Shown here one piece after another: positions 1-9,272 of a stretch of 56,366 nucleotides of DNA. The stretch's first letter is position 1. Each line of letters begins with the position of its first letter. Below the pieces are notes generated by a model. That model had not been told where the DNA came from. It searched no databases and saw nothing but the letters and a program-made list of their open reading frames with translations. The DNA is from Nitrospira sp. (GTDB lineage Bacteria; Nitrospirota; Nitrospiria; Nitrospirales; Nitrospiraceae): NCBI GenBank assembly GCA_024330945.1, contig JANDJJ010000003.1, forward strand, positions 1 through 56,366, read 5' to 3'. Position numbers and translations under genes: made by a program.

Positions 1-1
1 G

Positions 2-931
2 TGGACGGTTTGTTCGCCCGACGACTTTGATCAGCTCGACGCATGGGCTACCGAGGACGTGACGCTGGTGCACGTCCGCGAACGGTGGCGTGGCGACTTC
101 TTTCTGTTGGCCGGCGCCTACCAGACCGTCTATCGCAAGTATCAGGATATCGGCACCTACTGTTCCATCAGCCATCCGTGGCGGGTGCGTGAGCCGTTGC
201 GCCTGCACGCGCGACGCGGCATGTTGTGGTTGGGGTTCCGCCATGCCCATTCCTTCGTTCGGATTCGGCTGCATACGCACGAGGTTATCCCGCCGGGGGA
301 AACGCGGGGCGACGCCGAGCGGGCTCGATGGTTGGATGAGCGGCGCGCGGCGTTTTTGGAGGCCATCACGGCGCTGGAACTGCCCGTGGAAACGGCGGTT
401 GACCGCGAGAAAGTCGTTCTGCGTCCGCACGACGCGTCCGTTCCGTTTTTTTGTTCCTGGCCCGATGCCTTCGGCCCTTGTCAGTTCGAATACAATACCG
501 CCGACGCCTACGAATTTCTGGTTCCGGCGAGCAAGCTGGCGGAGACGTTCGCGCCGGAGCCCGCCGATGTGCGGGTCTATCTCACCGGTTTTTCGGAAGC
601 TGCGCTCACGGAATTCCAGACCATCGAGGGCGGCGCCCGCTGCGCGTATCGGTGCTCGGTCCATTGCCCGCTGGACGAACTGCCCGACGTATTGCGCGCG
701 ATCGAACCGGACGGCCGCCTGTATGCCACGCTCTGCGAATTTCAAACTCAGGATGTCGCTCCGGACGGTGATGACGCGTCGGCGATCATCGGGGTCGTCG
801 GCGCCGACGGCGGGTTTCGGATCGAAGCGCGATTGAACCGCGCTCCACTCAAGGAAGACGCTATGACTGACTGGCTGGAGCGGTTGATCGGCCATCCGAT
901 GGCCTATGCGCCGCTTCCGCCCTTCGTGTAA
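2..931 (+). CDS. Hypothetical protein, 5' end outside the window
   Basis: The ORF track starts this at a GTG at 59, but the same frame stays open to the left edge of the window, so that GTG is probably internal and the true start lies upstream. I do not recognise a family. The visible part is soluble, rich in Arg, Trp and aromatic residues, with several Cys and His residues and no membrane segment or signal peptide. It ends in a Pro-rich stretch (YAPLPPFV). Codon use, with G/C-rich third positions, matches the neighbours and supports it being a real gene. It is followed by 189 bases with no gene or clear terminator. Confidence 0.7.
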   Translation, partial: WTVCSPDDFDQLDAWATEDVTLVHVRERWRGDFFLLAGAYQTVYRKYQDIGTYCSISHPWRVREPLRLHARRGMLWLGFRHAHSFVRIRLHTHEVIPPGETRGDAERARWLDERRAAFLEAITALELPVETAVDREKVVLRPHDASVPFFCSWPDAFGPCQFEYNTADAYEFLVPASKLAETFAPEPADVRVYLTGFSEAALTEFQTIEGGARCAYRCSVHCPLDELPDVLRAIEPDGRLYATLCEFQTQDVAPDGDDASAIIGVVGADGGFRIEARLNRAPLKEDAMTDWLERLIGHPMAYAPLPPFV

Positions 932-1120
932 ACGGTCGCTGAAGCTCACCCCCGTTCTCAGGTTCATATCACGCTCTCCTCCGACGAGGAAGACCGACAC
1001 CCCTCGGAGCCTTGCTCGTTGGAAGCTTGCCGGGCGGCTTGCCGACGCGACCGCTCGATGCCGTTTTCGGAGAACCGTTTTCCCATTGAATAACTGATCC
1101 CGATTTCGCACAGTGGGCGC

Positions 1121-2230
1121 ATGAATCCCTCGGCGAAGATGCAGGCCCTTCTCTCTAAGCCGTTCATGCCGGCGGTGTGTGTTCTGTCCGGTGTGCTCTA
1201 TGATTCCCTGACGCTCACGCGGATCGATCGACTGCAAGATAACCTCGTGCTGCTTCTCTATCTCACGCTGCTGGGGACGCTGATCGTGCTGATCGGCCGG
1301 TTGGGCGTTGAGCCGGCTCCGGAGGGGGCGTCCTTGGCCGCGTTTTCTCCGACGATGCGGTGGCTTCTGAAGAGCCGGCCGTACTATCCGATGGCGAGCC
1401 AGTTTTTGTTGGGAGGGCTCTTCAGCGCCTATGCGATCTTCTACTCGCGCAGCGCGACGCTGACGAGCACCGCCGTCTTTTTCGCCCTGCTGGTCGCGCT
1501 CCTCGTCGGAAACGAATTTCTGCGGGACCGGCTCTCGAACCTTCGTCTGCTCGTGACCTTGTACGCCGTGGTCTGCTTCGCGTTTTTTACGTTCTTCCTG
1601 CCCGTCGTGACGGGCTCCATGAATACGGGCGTCTTTCTCCTCGGCGCCGCGCTGAGCGCCGCCGTCACGTTCCGGGTCGTGCAATTGATTTATCGCGACG
1701 ATTCGGATCGACCCGGGCGGGAAGCCGTCGGCGTCATGGCGCCGGCTTGTGCCGTGATCGGGTTGCTGGTGGGCTTTTATTTCTTCAATTGGATTCCCCC
1801 CGTGCCGCTCTCGCTGAAGTTCGGGGGGATCTATCATGACGTGAAGAAAGTCGATGGCCGCTTCGAACTCGCGTTCGAGGGGCGTTGGTATCAATTCTGG
1901 AAACGATCCGACACCACCTTTCCCGCCGGCGAGCCGGTCTATTGCTTCACCGCCGTGTTCGCGCCGGTGGATCTCACAACCACGATCTATCACCATTGGT
2001 TCTACCGGGCGCGCTCCGACAAGCCGTTCATTCATGCCGATAAGATCCCGATCGTGGTCTCGGGAGGCCGCGAAGGCGGCTATCGGGCCTATACGTTCAA
2101 GCGGCGGCTCGATCCCGGAGACTGGCGCGTGGACGTGGAGACGGAAGACGGACGAATCATCGGTCGTATTCCTGTGACAGTGGTCGCATCGGCCGATGAG
2201 CAGCCTACCATTCGGACCGTTTTGTACTGA
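1121..2230 (+). CDS. Polytopic membrane protein with C-terminal DUF2914 domain
   Basis: The first 230 residues or so hold about six to seven hydrophobic segments (for example LVLLLYLTLLGTLIVLIG and ACAVIGLLVGFYFFNWI), so this is an inner-membrane protein. The C-terminal 120 residues read as DUF2914: an aromatic-rich beta-type segment (GRWYQFWKRSDTTF), then TTIYHHWFYR and a closing GDWRVDVET strand, probably exposed on one side of the membrane. DUF2914 domains are found in envelope proteins of several Gram-negative groups, and their function is not established. The ATG at 1121 gives a full-length product of 369 residues. It stands alone, with 189 bases before and 142 after it. Confidence 0.8.
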   Translation: MNPSAKMQALLSKPFMPAVCVLSGVLYDSLTLTRIDRLQDNLVLLLYLTLLGTLIVLIGRLGVEPAPEGASLAAFSPTMRWLLKSRPYYPMASQFLLGGLFSAYAIFYSRSATLTSTAVFFALLVALLVGNEFLRDRLSNLRLLVTLYAVVCFAFFTFFLPVVTGSMNTGVFLLGAALSAAVTFRVVQLIYRDDSDRPGREAVGVMAPACAVIGLLVGFYFFNWIPPVPLSLKFGGIYHDVKKVDGRFELAFEGRWYQFWKRSDTTFPAGEPVYCFTAVFAPVDLTTTIYHHWFYRARSDKPFIHADKIPIVVSGGREGGYRAYTFKRRLDPGDWRVDVETEDGRIIGRIPVTVVASADEQPTIRTVLY

Positions 2231-2372
2231 TCACACGCGACTGAGCAAACGCATGGGTGCCGCCGCGCGACTTCTTGGGCCATGAGCGTCCGGAATTCGA
2301 CTCGCGCGACCGATCGCCGAGGCGAGAGAGGGAGTTGCGGGAGCTTTGAAGAAGCGCCTATGATCCTGCGTC

Positions 2373-2735
2373 ATGACGCCGCGCCGGCTTGCTCCCTGTC
2401 CCCCCAGCCCCAACTGTGTGTCCACGCAGGCGCGTGACGATCGCCATGCGATCGCCCCCTTTCGGTATCAAAAACCCAGGGCCGAGGCGAAAGAAGCGCT
2501 GAAAGAAATCATCCGCTCCTTGCCGCGCGCTCGCCTCGCGGAAGAAGACGAGGCCTATCTGCGCTACGAATTCACCAGCCTGATCTTTCGGTTCGTCGAC
2601 GATGTGGAGTTTCTTTTCGACGACGACGCCAAGACCGTTCATTTTCGGTCCGCCTCGCGCACGGGGTACGGCGATTTCGGCGTGAATCGCCGCCGGATGG
2701 AAGAAATTCGCCGCTTGACGTCCGGGAAGCTCTAG
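2373..2735 (+). CDS. DUF1499 family protein
   Basis: A 120-residue protein that opens with the motif typical of DUF1499, LAPCPPSPNCVSTQA, and continues with AFRFVDDVEF-type and VHFRSASRTGYGDFGVNRRR segments that are the other conserved blocks of this family. DUF1499 proteins are small and of unknown biochemical role. No signal peptide is visible with the ATG at 2373, although many family members are exported. It converges on the minus-strand zinc-ribbon gene with a hairpin between them. Confidence 0.85.
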   Translation: MTPRRLAPCPPSPNCVSTQARDDRHAIAPFRYQKPRAEAKEALKEIIRSLPRARLAEEDEAYLRYEFTSLIFRFVDDVEFLFDDDAKTVHFRSASRTGYGDFGVNRRRMEEIRRLTSGKL

Positions 2736-2742
2736 ACCGGTT

Positions 2743-2775
2743 CTCTTGCATGCCGGGCCGGTACAAGCAAGAGAC
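2743..2775. terminator. Possible bidirectional terminator hairpin
   Basis: TCTCTTGC pairs perfectly with GCAAGAGA (8 bp) around a 17-base loop that holds CCGGGCCGG. It sits between two convergent genes, which is where a shared terminator would be. There is no T-tract on either side, so it would not be a classical rho-independent terminator. Confidence 0.35.
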
Positions 2776-2818
2776 GGGTCGGCAATGATCGGCTGCCGCC
2801 GCTGTTCGCGCGTCGCTC

Positions 2819-2998
2819 TCAGGGCTTGGGCGTCACGAGTTTGGGAGACAGGTTGATCGTGTGCTGAAAGATGCACTTCGGGCAGGTATAGTGAACGAAC
2901 CGCTTGCCCCCGACCAGACGTTTTTTCATCGGCACTCCGCACCAGGTGCATCGTCGGTCTGGGAGATCAGTCTCGGCGGGCGTTTCCGGCGTTTCCAT
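2819..2998 (-). CDS. Small zinc-ribbon protein
   Basis: The ORF track gives 108 residues, but the first 49 look like translated leader. I chose the internal ATG at 2998 (METPETPAETD), which has a GGAG about 11 bases upstream, giving 59 residues. The product carries two CxxC knuckles (CTWC and CPKC) about 19 residues apart, the layout of a single zinc ribbon. A short hydrophilic tail follows. Function is unknown. The gene is divergent from the speD-like gene, with 173 bases between their starts. Confidence 0.65.
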   Translation of the reverse strand: METPETPAETDLPDRRCTWCGVPMKKRLVGGKRFVHYTCPKCIFQHTINLSPKLVTPKP

Positions 2999-3100
2999 GG
3001 TCGCATTGTCTCCAAGGGCCGTGAATCTTGTCAACTGCGCCAGGCGGAGGAGAAAAAGCAAAATAATTCTTTGCTTCTCTCCTGGGCTTTTGCCGATTCG

Positions 3101-3109
3101 TGGTATAGT
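3101..3109 (+). promoter_or_regulatory. Extended -10 promoter for the speD-like gene
   Basis: TGGTATAGT fits the extended -10 pattern TGnTATAAT with one mismatch. There is no good -35 box at the usual distance, as is common for extended -10 promoters. It would start a transcript near 3116 with a leader of about 55 bases before the ATG at 3172. Confidence 0.5.
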
Positions 3110-3171
3110 TGCCCACGGTGAGTGAACGTCTGAGTCAGGCGGCATGGACTTTTTAGAAAGGTGTACCTGTT

Positions 3172-3624
3172 ATGCGCATCCCGTCAAGTTCCGAATCTGC
3201 GGTTGCATCGTCCGATGTTTCCTCTGGTGTTCCCAACGCCTCATCTGTTTCCATCCAAGACATGGTGGGAGAAGGCAAAGCTTGGGGGCTTTGTACGGCC
3301 GTCGATCTTCAGGACTGTCGACCCGACTTGATCCGTGACGCCGAGTATATCAAACGCTACGTCGTAGAGTTATGCGATCTTATCGGCATGAAACGTCACG
3401 GCGACTGCCAGGTCGTTGATTTCGGCGAGGGGCGGGTCGCCGGGTACTCCATGGTCCAGCTTATTTCCACGTCGTTGATCAGCGGCCATTTCGCCAACGA
3501 TACCAACAACGCCTATCTCGACATTTTCAGTTGCAAAGGATACGATCCCGCGGTCGTCGAGTCCTTCTCCAAACAATTCTTCGGCGCCCGTCGCAGTTCG
3601 GCGACGGCGACGTTGCGGTACTGA
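3172..3624 (+). CDS. AdoMet decarboxylase (SpeD) family pyruvoyl enzyme, divergent
   Basis: A 150-residue protein that resembles the class 1b bacterial S-adenosylmethionine decarboxylases, which cleave themselves at a serine to create the catalytic pyruvoyl group. Counted from the candidate cleavage serine (residue 101, in STSLISGHF), a His lies 5 residues on (106) and a Cys 20 residues on (121, in DIFSCKG). This is the same spacing as Ser63/His68/Cys83 of the Thermotoga enzyme. The usual Glu before the serine is Thr here, and the HTWPE-type segment is replaced by FANDTNN. Substrate is therefore uncertain; SpeD homologues with ornithine or arginine decarboxylase activity are known. No spermidine synthase gene is nearby. 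The first 30 residues are Ser/Val-rich and may be non-catalytic. AGAAAGGTG precedes the ATG. Confidence 0.8.
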   Translation: MRIPSSSESAVASSDVSSGVPNASSVSIQDMVGEGKAWGLCTAVDLQDCRPDLIRDAEYIKRYVVELCDLIGMKRHGDCQVVDFGEGRVAGYSMVQLISTSLISGHFANDTNNAYLDIFSCKGYDPAVVESFSKQFFGARRSSATATLRY

Positions 3625-3731
3625 GCCGTACTGCGAGTTGGCGCTGCGCTCACGCGGTGTACGAGGAATGCGCGGTCGCATCCTGCCCGTCGCTTCGCCG
3701 ATTTCACCCGGGCCACACACCGGAGGATCTT

Positions 3732-4058
3732 ATGACGGCCAAAGAAATCATCGACTCTCTTCCCTCGAAGCTTGACAAGGAGGCGGCGGAGGAACTCGAA
3801 GCCGTCTATCAATTCGATCTGACGGGGGCGCAGGGGGGGCGGTATCAGTTGCTCGTGCGCAATGGAACCTGCGAAGTGAAAGAGGGAAGTCACCCGGCTC
3901 CGCACGTCACGCTGTCGATGGACGCGGACGATTGCGTCAAATTGCTCAAGGGGCAGCTCAGCGGGATGGCCATCGCCATGTCGGGGAGGCTTCAGATCGA
4001 CGGGGACATCGGACTGGCCATGCAGTTGAAGTCGTTGTTTCCGGAGATCGGGCGGTAG
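3732..4058 (+). CDS. SCP2 sterol-binding domain protein
   Basis: The ORF track starts at 3531, inside the previous gene. The ATG at 3732, preceded by CGGAGGATCTT, is the better start and gives 108 residues, about the length of a single SCP2 domain. The sequence has the family pattern: an N-terminal helix, the YQFDLTG strand, VTLSMDADDCVKLLKGQ, and the end segment MSGRLQIDGDIGLAMQLKSLF. SCP2 domains bind lipids or other hydrophobic ligands. It lies 107 bases after the speD-like gene on the same strand and may be co-transcribed with it. Confidence 0.85.
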   Translation: MTAKEIIDSLPSKLDKEAAEELEAVYQFDLTGAQGGRYQLLVRNGTCEVKEGSHPAPHVTLSMDADDCVKLLKGQLSGMAIAMSGRLQIDGDIGLAMQLKSLFPEIGR

Positions 4059-4101
4059 ATCGGGCAATAGACCGCCTGTCCGGCGAACCGCTCCGACGGT
4101 G

Positions 4102-7100
4102 TTAAACGGGCGTCGAGGGGAACGCCTCGTCGTCCTCCGCCTTTCTGGGGAATCGTTCTTCCAAGATCACATACATCGTCGGGATGAGAAACAGCGTCAG
4201 AAGCGTGGAGACGCTCAATCCTCCCACGACCGCCCGGGCCAGCGGCGCGTTTGTTTCTCCTCCGGTTCCAAAGCCGATCGCCATGGGGAGCAGGCCGAAT
4301 ACCGTCGCCAGCGAGGTCATGAGGATCGGCCTCAGCCTCGTCCGAGCGGCCGCGGTCACCGCCTCCCGCAACGGTCGGCCTCTTCGCCGCAGCACGTTCG
4401 TGTAATCGACCAGCAGTACGCCATTGGAGACCACGATGCCGAGCATCATGATGACGCCCATCATGGAGGTCGTGGAAAGCGTGGTGTCCGTCAGGAACAA
4501 TATCAGGATGACGCCGGGAAAGCCCATCGGCACCGAGAACATGATGATGAACGGATCGACGAGCGACTTAAACTGCGCGGCCATGACCATATAGACGAGC
4601 ACGAGGGCCAAGACGCTTGCGAAGAGGAGGCCTCGAAAGGTCTCCCGTTGTTGCTCGATCTGACCGGCCAGTTTGACGCTGAACCCGGCCGGCAGGTGGA
4701 GCGAAGCAAACGCCGATTCCAGATCGGCGGCGATGTCTCCCAATGGTCTCGTCGTCGGATTCGCTGTGATGTGGACCACGCGCTGGAATGATTTGCGGTC
4801 GATCTTGATGGGGCCGGCGTTTAATCGAAGAGACGCCACGTTTTTCAACAGGACGGGCGGCCCTGATTTCGTGGACACGAGGATGTTCTCCAGATCGGTC
4901 AGATCGTTTCGATGTTCCTCGGCCAACCAGACGCTGATGAAGTATTCGTTTCCGTTGTGCGGGTCCGTATAGATGATGGGATCGGTTTGCCCGTTGCCGT
5001 TCAGGGAAAACAGCACGGTGTTGGCTACGTCGGCCTCGGTGACGCCGAGGAGCGCCGCCTTTTCACGATCGACGATCACGTTGACCTCCGGATAATTTTC
5101 CTCCCGGCTGGACTCGATGTCGGCCAGGCCCGGCGTCCGTTCCATGATCTCCTTGACGAGGCCGATCACGGTTCTTGCCTGCTCGACGTCGTATCCGTAG
5201 ATCTCGACGTCCACGGCTTTCTGCGAACCGAAACTGGTCACCCGTTTGACGAGGCCGCCGGGATCAAAGTACATGGCGACACCAGGAAACAGAGTGGCGA
5301 CCTTCGGGCGCACGTCGTTCATGATCTCTACTTGATTTCTGGTCCGTTTGTCCGGCGAGGACAAATAGACTTGGATCCATGATGTGTGGGGGCCGCTGTT
5401 GGGGTTGAAGAGAGATGCCCGTCCTTGTGTAAGGACACCTGTGCTGGACACGATCGTCTCCAACTCATGAGCAGGGATGTTTTCGCGGAGGACGTGCTCG
5501 ACTTCCTCGACTTGCAGCGCCGTTTGTTCGACGCGCTGGCCGACGGGGGCTCGCAGCATGATGCGGAACTGGCTTTCATCCGACACCGGCAGAAATTCGG
5601 TCCCGATTCTCGGCAGCAGCGCAAGGGAGCCGGCGAAGATGCCCAATACGGTGGAGATGAAGAGCCGGCGGTGCCGCAAGACCCATTGCAACGATGCCTC
5701 GTAGCCTTCGTCGATGGCCGCGTAGCGGTCGCGGCTCCATTGCATGATCCGCGCAACCCACGTCGGCATATCGCGAAGCGCCTCTCCGTCGGGTTTGAGA
5801 AATTTGTAGCAGAGCACCGGCGTGACGGTGCGGGAAATGAAAAACGACGTGAACAGGGCGATCGCGATGGTAAGGGTGAGCGGAATCAGCAGAAGGCGGG
5901 TGATGCCCACGATGAAAAACACGGGTAGGAATACCACGACGGTTGTGGCGGTCGAGGCGAAGATCGGCATCGCCACTTCCCGGGCGGCGTCCAAGATGGC
6001 GTCCCGGCGCCGAGGCGCGGTGTTGAGGTGGCGCTGAATGTTTTCGAGTTCGACGATGGAGTCATCGACGAGGCGGCCGACTCCCAGCGCAAGGCCGCCC
6101 ATCGTAAAGACGTTGAGCGTCTGCCCGCTCAAATCGAGCACGACGAGAGTGACCAGAATGGAAAGCGGGATGGAAACGGAAATGATCACTGTGCTGGTCA
6201 GGTTGCGAAGGAAAATCAAAATGACGGCCGCGGCCAACAGCGAACCGTGCAGCGCCTGCTCGATCAGATTGCGAATGGCTTGTCGGATATAAACGGATTG
6301 ATCGAAGGAGATGCCGAGTTTCACGCCTGGTGGGATGCCGATCAATCTCGGCATCGCTTCTCGCAGCGAGTCGACCACTTGGACGGTGTTGGCCTGCGGT
6401 TGCTTGTTGACACGGAGGAAGACGGACCTGGCGCCGTCCGTTCGGACGATATTGGTTTGAATGTCGGCTGAGTCCGTCACCGTGCCCACGTCGCGGATAC
6501 GGACCGGGTTCCCGCGCTCGTCGACTTTCACGATCACGTCTTGAATCGGCTCGACGGCCTTGAACTGCGAATTCGTGAATACGTTGTAGTCCAGATTGCC
6601 GGCTTTGATGTTGCCGGACGGCAGAATGACGTTGGCCGTCTTGACGGCGGCGACCACGTCGAGGATCGAAAGCCCGCGCGCGCCCAAGAGGGCCGGGTCG
6701 AGGTTGACGTTGATCTGACGGATTTTCCCTCCTTCCACCGTAGCCGCGGCGACGCCGGAGATCTGCTCGATCTGCGGGGCGACGGTGTTATAGGCCAGAT
6801 CGTAGAGCGCGCGTTCGTCCAGGTCCTCGCCGGAAATCGTGACGAGCGAGACCGGGATGTTCGACACGTCGAACTTGACGATGAACGGCTGCAGAATGCC
6901 GGGCGGAAGACTGCTCAGAATCTGCGTGACGCGTTGCATGACTTCCATTTGCCCGACGTTGATGTCGGCGCCCCAGTTGAACCAGATTTGCACGGCGCCG
7001 AGCCCTTGCTTGGAGAAAGACTCGACGTGTTCGACGTTCGATGCCGAGCTCACGGCCTTTTCAATGGGATAGACGACGCTCTGCTCGATGTCGAGCGGGG

Positions 7101-7263
7101 GAGCGCCCTTGTAGACGACGCCGACGAACGCCACCGGCACTTGAATTTGTGGAAACAGATCGATCGGCAGCCGCTCAAGGGAGATGAGGCCGAGCACGAC
7201 CATGGCGCATGACAGCATCAAGATGCCGATGCGGTTGCGCAACGCGAACAGGGTCAGCCACAT
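4102..7263 (-). CDS. RND efflux pump, inner-membrane permease (HAE-1/AcrB type)
   Basis: At 1053 residues this has the normal length for an AcrB/MexB-type proton-driven pump. It has the N-terminal membrane helix followed by LPIDLFPQIQVP, the large periplasmic porter loops, and the fourth-helix motif GVGRLVDDSIVELEN with the two adjacent Asp residues that carry protons. A second half repeats the fold (TEFLPVSDESQF opening its periplasmic loop). It follows the adaptor gene by 52 bases on the same strand, so the two form an operon. No outer-membrane TolC gene lies beside them. The substrate cannot be read from sequence; HAE-1 pumps export hydrophobic or amphiphilic compounds. Confidence 0.93.
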   Translation of the reverse strand: MWLTLFALRNRIGILMLSCAMVVLGLISLERLPIDLFPQIQVPVAFVGVVYKGAPPLDIEQSVVYPIEKAVSSASNVEHVESFSKQGLGAVQIWFNWGADINVGQMEVMQRVTQILSSLPPGILQPFIVKFDVSNIPVSLVTISGEDLDERALYDLAYNTVAPQIEQISGVAAATVEGGKIRQINVNLDPALLGARGLSILDVVAAVKTANVILPSGNIKAGNLDYNVFTNSQFKAVEPIQDVIVKVDERGNPVRIRDVGTVTDSADIQTNIVRTDGARSVFLRVNKQPQANTVQVVDSLREAMPRLIGIPPGVKLGISFDQSVYIRQAIRNLIEQALHGSLLAAAVILIFLRNLTSTVIISVSIPLSILVTLVVLDLSGQTLNVFTMGGLALGVGRLVDDSIVELENIQRHLNTAPRRRDAILDAAREVAMPIFASTATTVVVFLPVFFIVGITRLLLIPLTLTIAIALFTSFFISRTVTPVLCYKFLKPDGEALRDMPTWVARIMQWSRDRYAAIDEGYEASLQWVLRHRRLFISTVLGIFAGSLALLPRIGTEFLPVSDESQFRIMLRAPVGQRVEQTALQVEEVEHVLRENIPAHELETIVSSTGVLTQGRASLFNPNSGPHTSWIQVYLSSPDKRTRNQVEIMNDVRPKVATLFPGVAMYFDPGGLVKRVTSFGSQKAVDVEIYGYDVEQARTVIGLVKEIMERTPGLADIESSREENYPEVNVIVDREKAALLGVTEADVANTVLFSLNGNGQTDPIIYTDPHNGNEYFISVWLAEEHRNDLTDLENILVSTKSGPPVLLKNVASLRLNAGPIKIDRKSFQRVVHITANPTTRPLGDIAADLESAFASLHLPAGFSVKLAGQIEQQRETFRGLLFASVLALVLVYMVMAAQFKSLVDPFIIMFSVPMGFPGVILILFLTDTTLSTTSMMGVIMMLGIVVSNGVLLVDYTNVLRRRGRPLREAVTAAARTRLRPILMTSLATVFGLLPMAIGFGTGGETNAPLARAVVGGLSVSTLLTLFLIPTMYVILEERFPRKAEDDEAFPSTPV

Positions 7264-7315
7264 GGCGGGATTCTACGGCGCGGAAACTCGGCCGCCGCTC
7301 CTTCGGGATGCTCGA

Positions 7316-8512
7316 TCACTGTTCACCTTTGACCGGATTCAACGGTTGCGTCTGCACGGCGGCGCCGTCACGCACGAGGTCCTTGCCGGACACGATGACT
7401 TCCTCATCACCCACCAGACCGTCGGTGATTTCGACCCAGTTTCCGTTGCGGGCGCCGATCTCGACGGCTGTGCGCCTGGCCAGGCCGTCGCGCACGATGA
7501 AGACGTATTGCGCCTCTTCCACTCTGCTCACCGCGTCGATGGGAAGTTGGACGGCCATCCGATGAGTGCCGACGTGGACCTTGACCCGTGCGAACATACC
7601 GCCTTTCAGCCGGCGATCGGCATTGACTACGTCGATTTCCACCGGCATGGCGCGGGTGGCTCGATTGAGGGTCTGGGCGACGCGCGCCACCGTTCCTTCG
7701 AACGCCTCTTCCGGATAGGCTTCGGTCCGCAGCTCGGCCTTTTGCCCGACCCTGATCAGCGGCACTTCTTTTTCGACCACGTCGATCAGGACCCGCACCG
7801 TGTCGATGTCATGAAGACTCAAGATGCCGCGAGATAGGGTCGAGGTGCTGGCGGTGGTGCCGGTCACATAGGCGCCCTCGTCGAGGTTGCGCTCGGCGAT
7901 ATAGCCGGCGAAGGGGGCTCTGATGTACGAGTACGCCAAGTTGGTCTCCGCTTGGGCCAGGGCGACTTCCATTTGCTTGACCTGGGCTTGGAGGGACTCC
8001 AGCGCCGCCGCTGCGGCGTCAACGTTCACTTGTGCGGTATCGAGGTCCTGTTGCGAGACGAATTGGTCCTGGATCAGGGCTTTCATGCGATCGAGCGTGA
8101 GCGTCGCGTTGCGCAGCACCGCGCGCTGCTGTGCGACTTTGGCGTTTGCAGCGGCAAGATTGGCTTTGGCTTGATCGACGGCATGCCGATAATCGGTGTG
8201 GTCGATTTCGATCAGCAATTGGTGGCGTTTCACGAAATCGCCTTTATCCACGTGCAGTTTGGCGATGTATCCGTCCACGCGCGAAAAGACGTTGACGACC
8301 TGGTTGGGCAGGACGTCGGCCGTGTAGGAAAGGTAGACGTCGAGATCTGCTTTGATCGGGACCATCGTGCCCACCACAGGGCGGGAAGCCTTCCGCTGAG
8401 CGGGGTCGGCGCCGGTCCCCAGACGAAAGACGACCAAGCCGACTACGGCAATGAAGAGGATGGCGCCGAGCGCAATGATCGGATGTCGGAGGAGGCGGCT
8501 CATGAACGTCAT
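7316..8512 (-). CDS. RND efflux periplasmic adaptor (membrane fusion protein)
   Basis: The 398-residue protein has an N-terminal membrane anchor (PIIALGAILFIAVVGLVVF), a split lipoyl/barrel-sandwich half (VFSRVDGYIAKLHVDKGDFVKRHQLLIEID), a long alpha-helical hairpin with coiled-coil character, the second lipoyl half (LAYSYIRAPFAGYIAERNLDEG), a beta-barrel and the membrane-proximal domain. This is the standard adaptor order. It bridges the inner-membrane pump to an outer-membrane channel. The start could be the ATG at 8512 or the ATG three codons later (MSRLL). It is the first gene of the operon. No lipobox was seen. Confidence 0.93.
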   Translation of the reverse strand: MTFMSRLLRHPIIALGAILFIAVVGLVVFRLGTGADPAQRKASRPVVGTMVPIKADLDVYLSYTADVLPNQVVNVFSRVDGYIAKLHVDKGDFVKRHQLLIEIDHTDYRHAVDQAKANLAAANAKVAQQRAVLRNATLTLDRMKALIQDQFVSQQDLDTAQVNVDAAAAALESLQAQVKQMEVALAQAETNLAYSYIRAPFAGYIAERNLDEGAYVTGTTASTSTLSRGILSLHDIDTVRVLIDVVEKEVPLIRVGQKAELRTEAYPEEAFEGTVARVAQTLNRATRAMPVEIDVVNADRRLKGGMFARVKVHVGTHRMAVQLPIDAVSRVEEAQYVFIVRDGLARRTAVEIGARNGNWVEITDGLVGDEEVIVSGKDLVRDGAAVQTQPLNPVKGEQ

Positions 8513-8738
8513 CGGCCCATATCAAAGGGAAAAGAGAGGAGCCCGATGCGGGGAGCGACCCCATCCCCGCGCCCGGCTTCCGGCGGTGTCGGACAAAGGG
8601 AACTTGCAATGGGCGAAGGCGCTGATGACGAACATGGGTGAGTAGATAACTGCTGCCAGCATACCCTAGCACGCTCCCTTTGCGGGGAACAAGCGCCGGG
8701 AAGACGACGGAACGACGAGGGTGCGGAGGTGGGAACGA

Positions 8739-9146
8739 TCAGGCGATTCTGAAGCGGCTCCAGTGATCGTCCATCGCCTCTTTGCCGATATTCCGCAGGA
8801 CAAAGGAGAGGATCCGTTTTCGCTGTTCTCGGCTCAGGTGCAGGAAGCGGACGGAAAAATGGACGCCGGAGACCCAGACGACGTGAGCGGAGTAAATCCG
8901 AAGCGGAGGGTACCCGTCCGGGAGGGCGAGAGAGAGGGTCAAAAGGGTTCCGCGGGTGACCGGCCGGGCGCTGACGATTTTGAGCCCGGTGACGGAGATG
9001 TCTTTGGTCAGACCTTCGCCCTGATGGGGTTGGGAGGGAATCTCCCCCGTAAAAGAAACGGGGCATGTATAGGCGACCCGTTCCGCGTGGCGGCTGTCTT
9101 CACGCGCCCGCGTTCTGATCGTTTGTCCGTTCCGTGTTCGTTCCAT
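8739..9146 (-). CDS. PilZ domain protein
   Basis: A 135-residue protein made of essentially one PilZ domain. The cyclic-di-GMP binding signature is visible: an Arg-rich segment at the N-terminus (REDSRHAERV) and the DxSxxG motif as DISVTGLKI. It is therefore likely to bind c-di-GMP, though the exact RxxxR spacing should be checked against a family model. No output domain is attached, so it would act through a partner. It lies downstream of the aepX fusion gene on the same strand with a 126-base gap; no functional link is evident. Confidence 0.85.
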   Translation of the reverse strand: MERTRNGQTIRTRAREDSRHAERVAYTCPVSFTGEIPSQPHQGEGLTKDISVTGLKIVSARPVTRGTLLTLSLALPDGYPPLRIYSAHVVWVSGVHFSVRFLHLSREQRKRILSFVLRNIGKEAMDDHWSRFRIA

Positions 9147-9272
9147 AAACGGGGGGTGATACGAGGCTGTTGTAGCACACCGCGCCCGTTTCGCTAAGAA
9201 AAATGAGATTTGACGGAGACAGAGCAGGTGGCGCGGGAAAAAGAAGGAGATTCGCAGGGGGAACGGGACGAT

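Noticed and set aside
7184-8641. Plus-strand ORFs across the RND operon
   Set aside because: These frames are antisense to the adaptor and pump genes, which have clear domain order and motifs.
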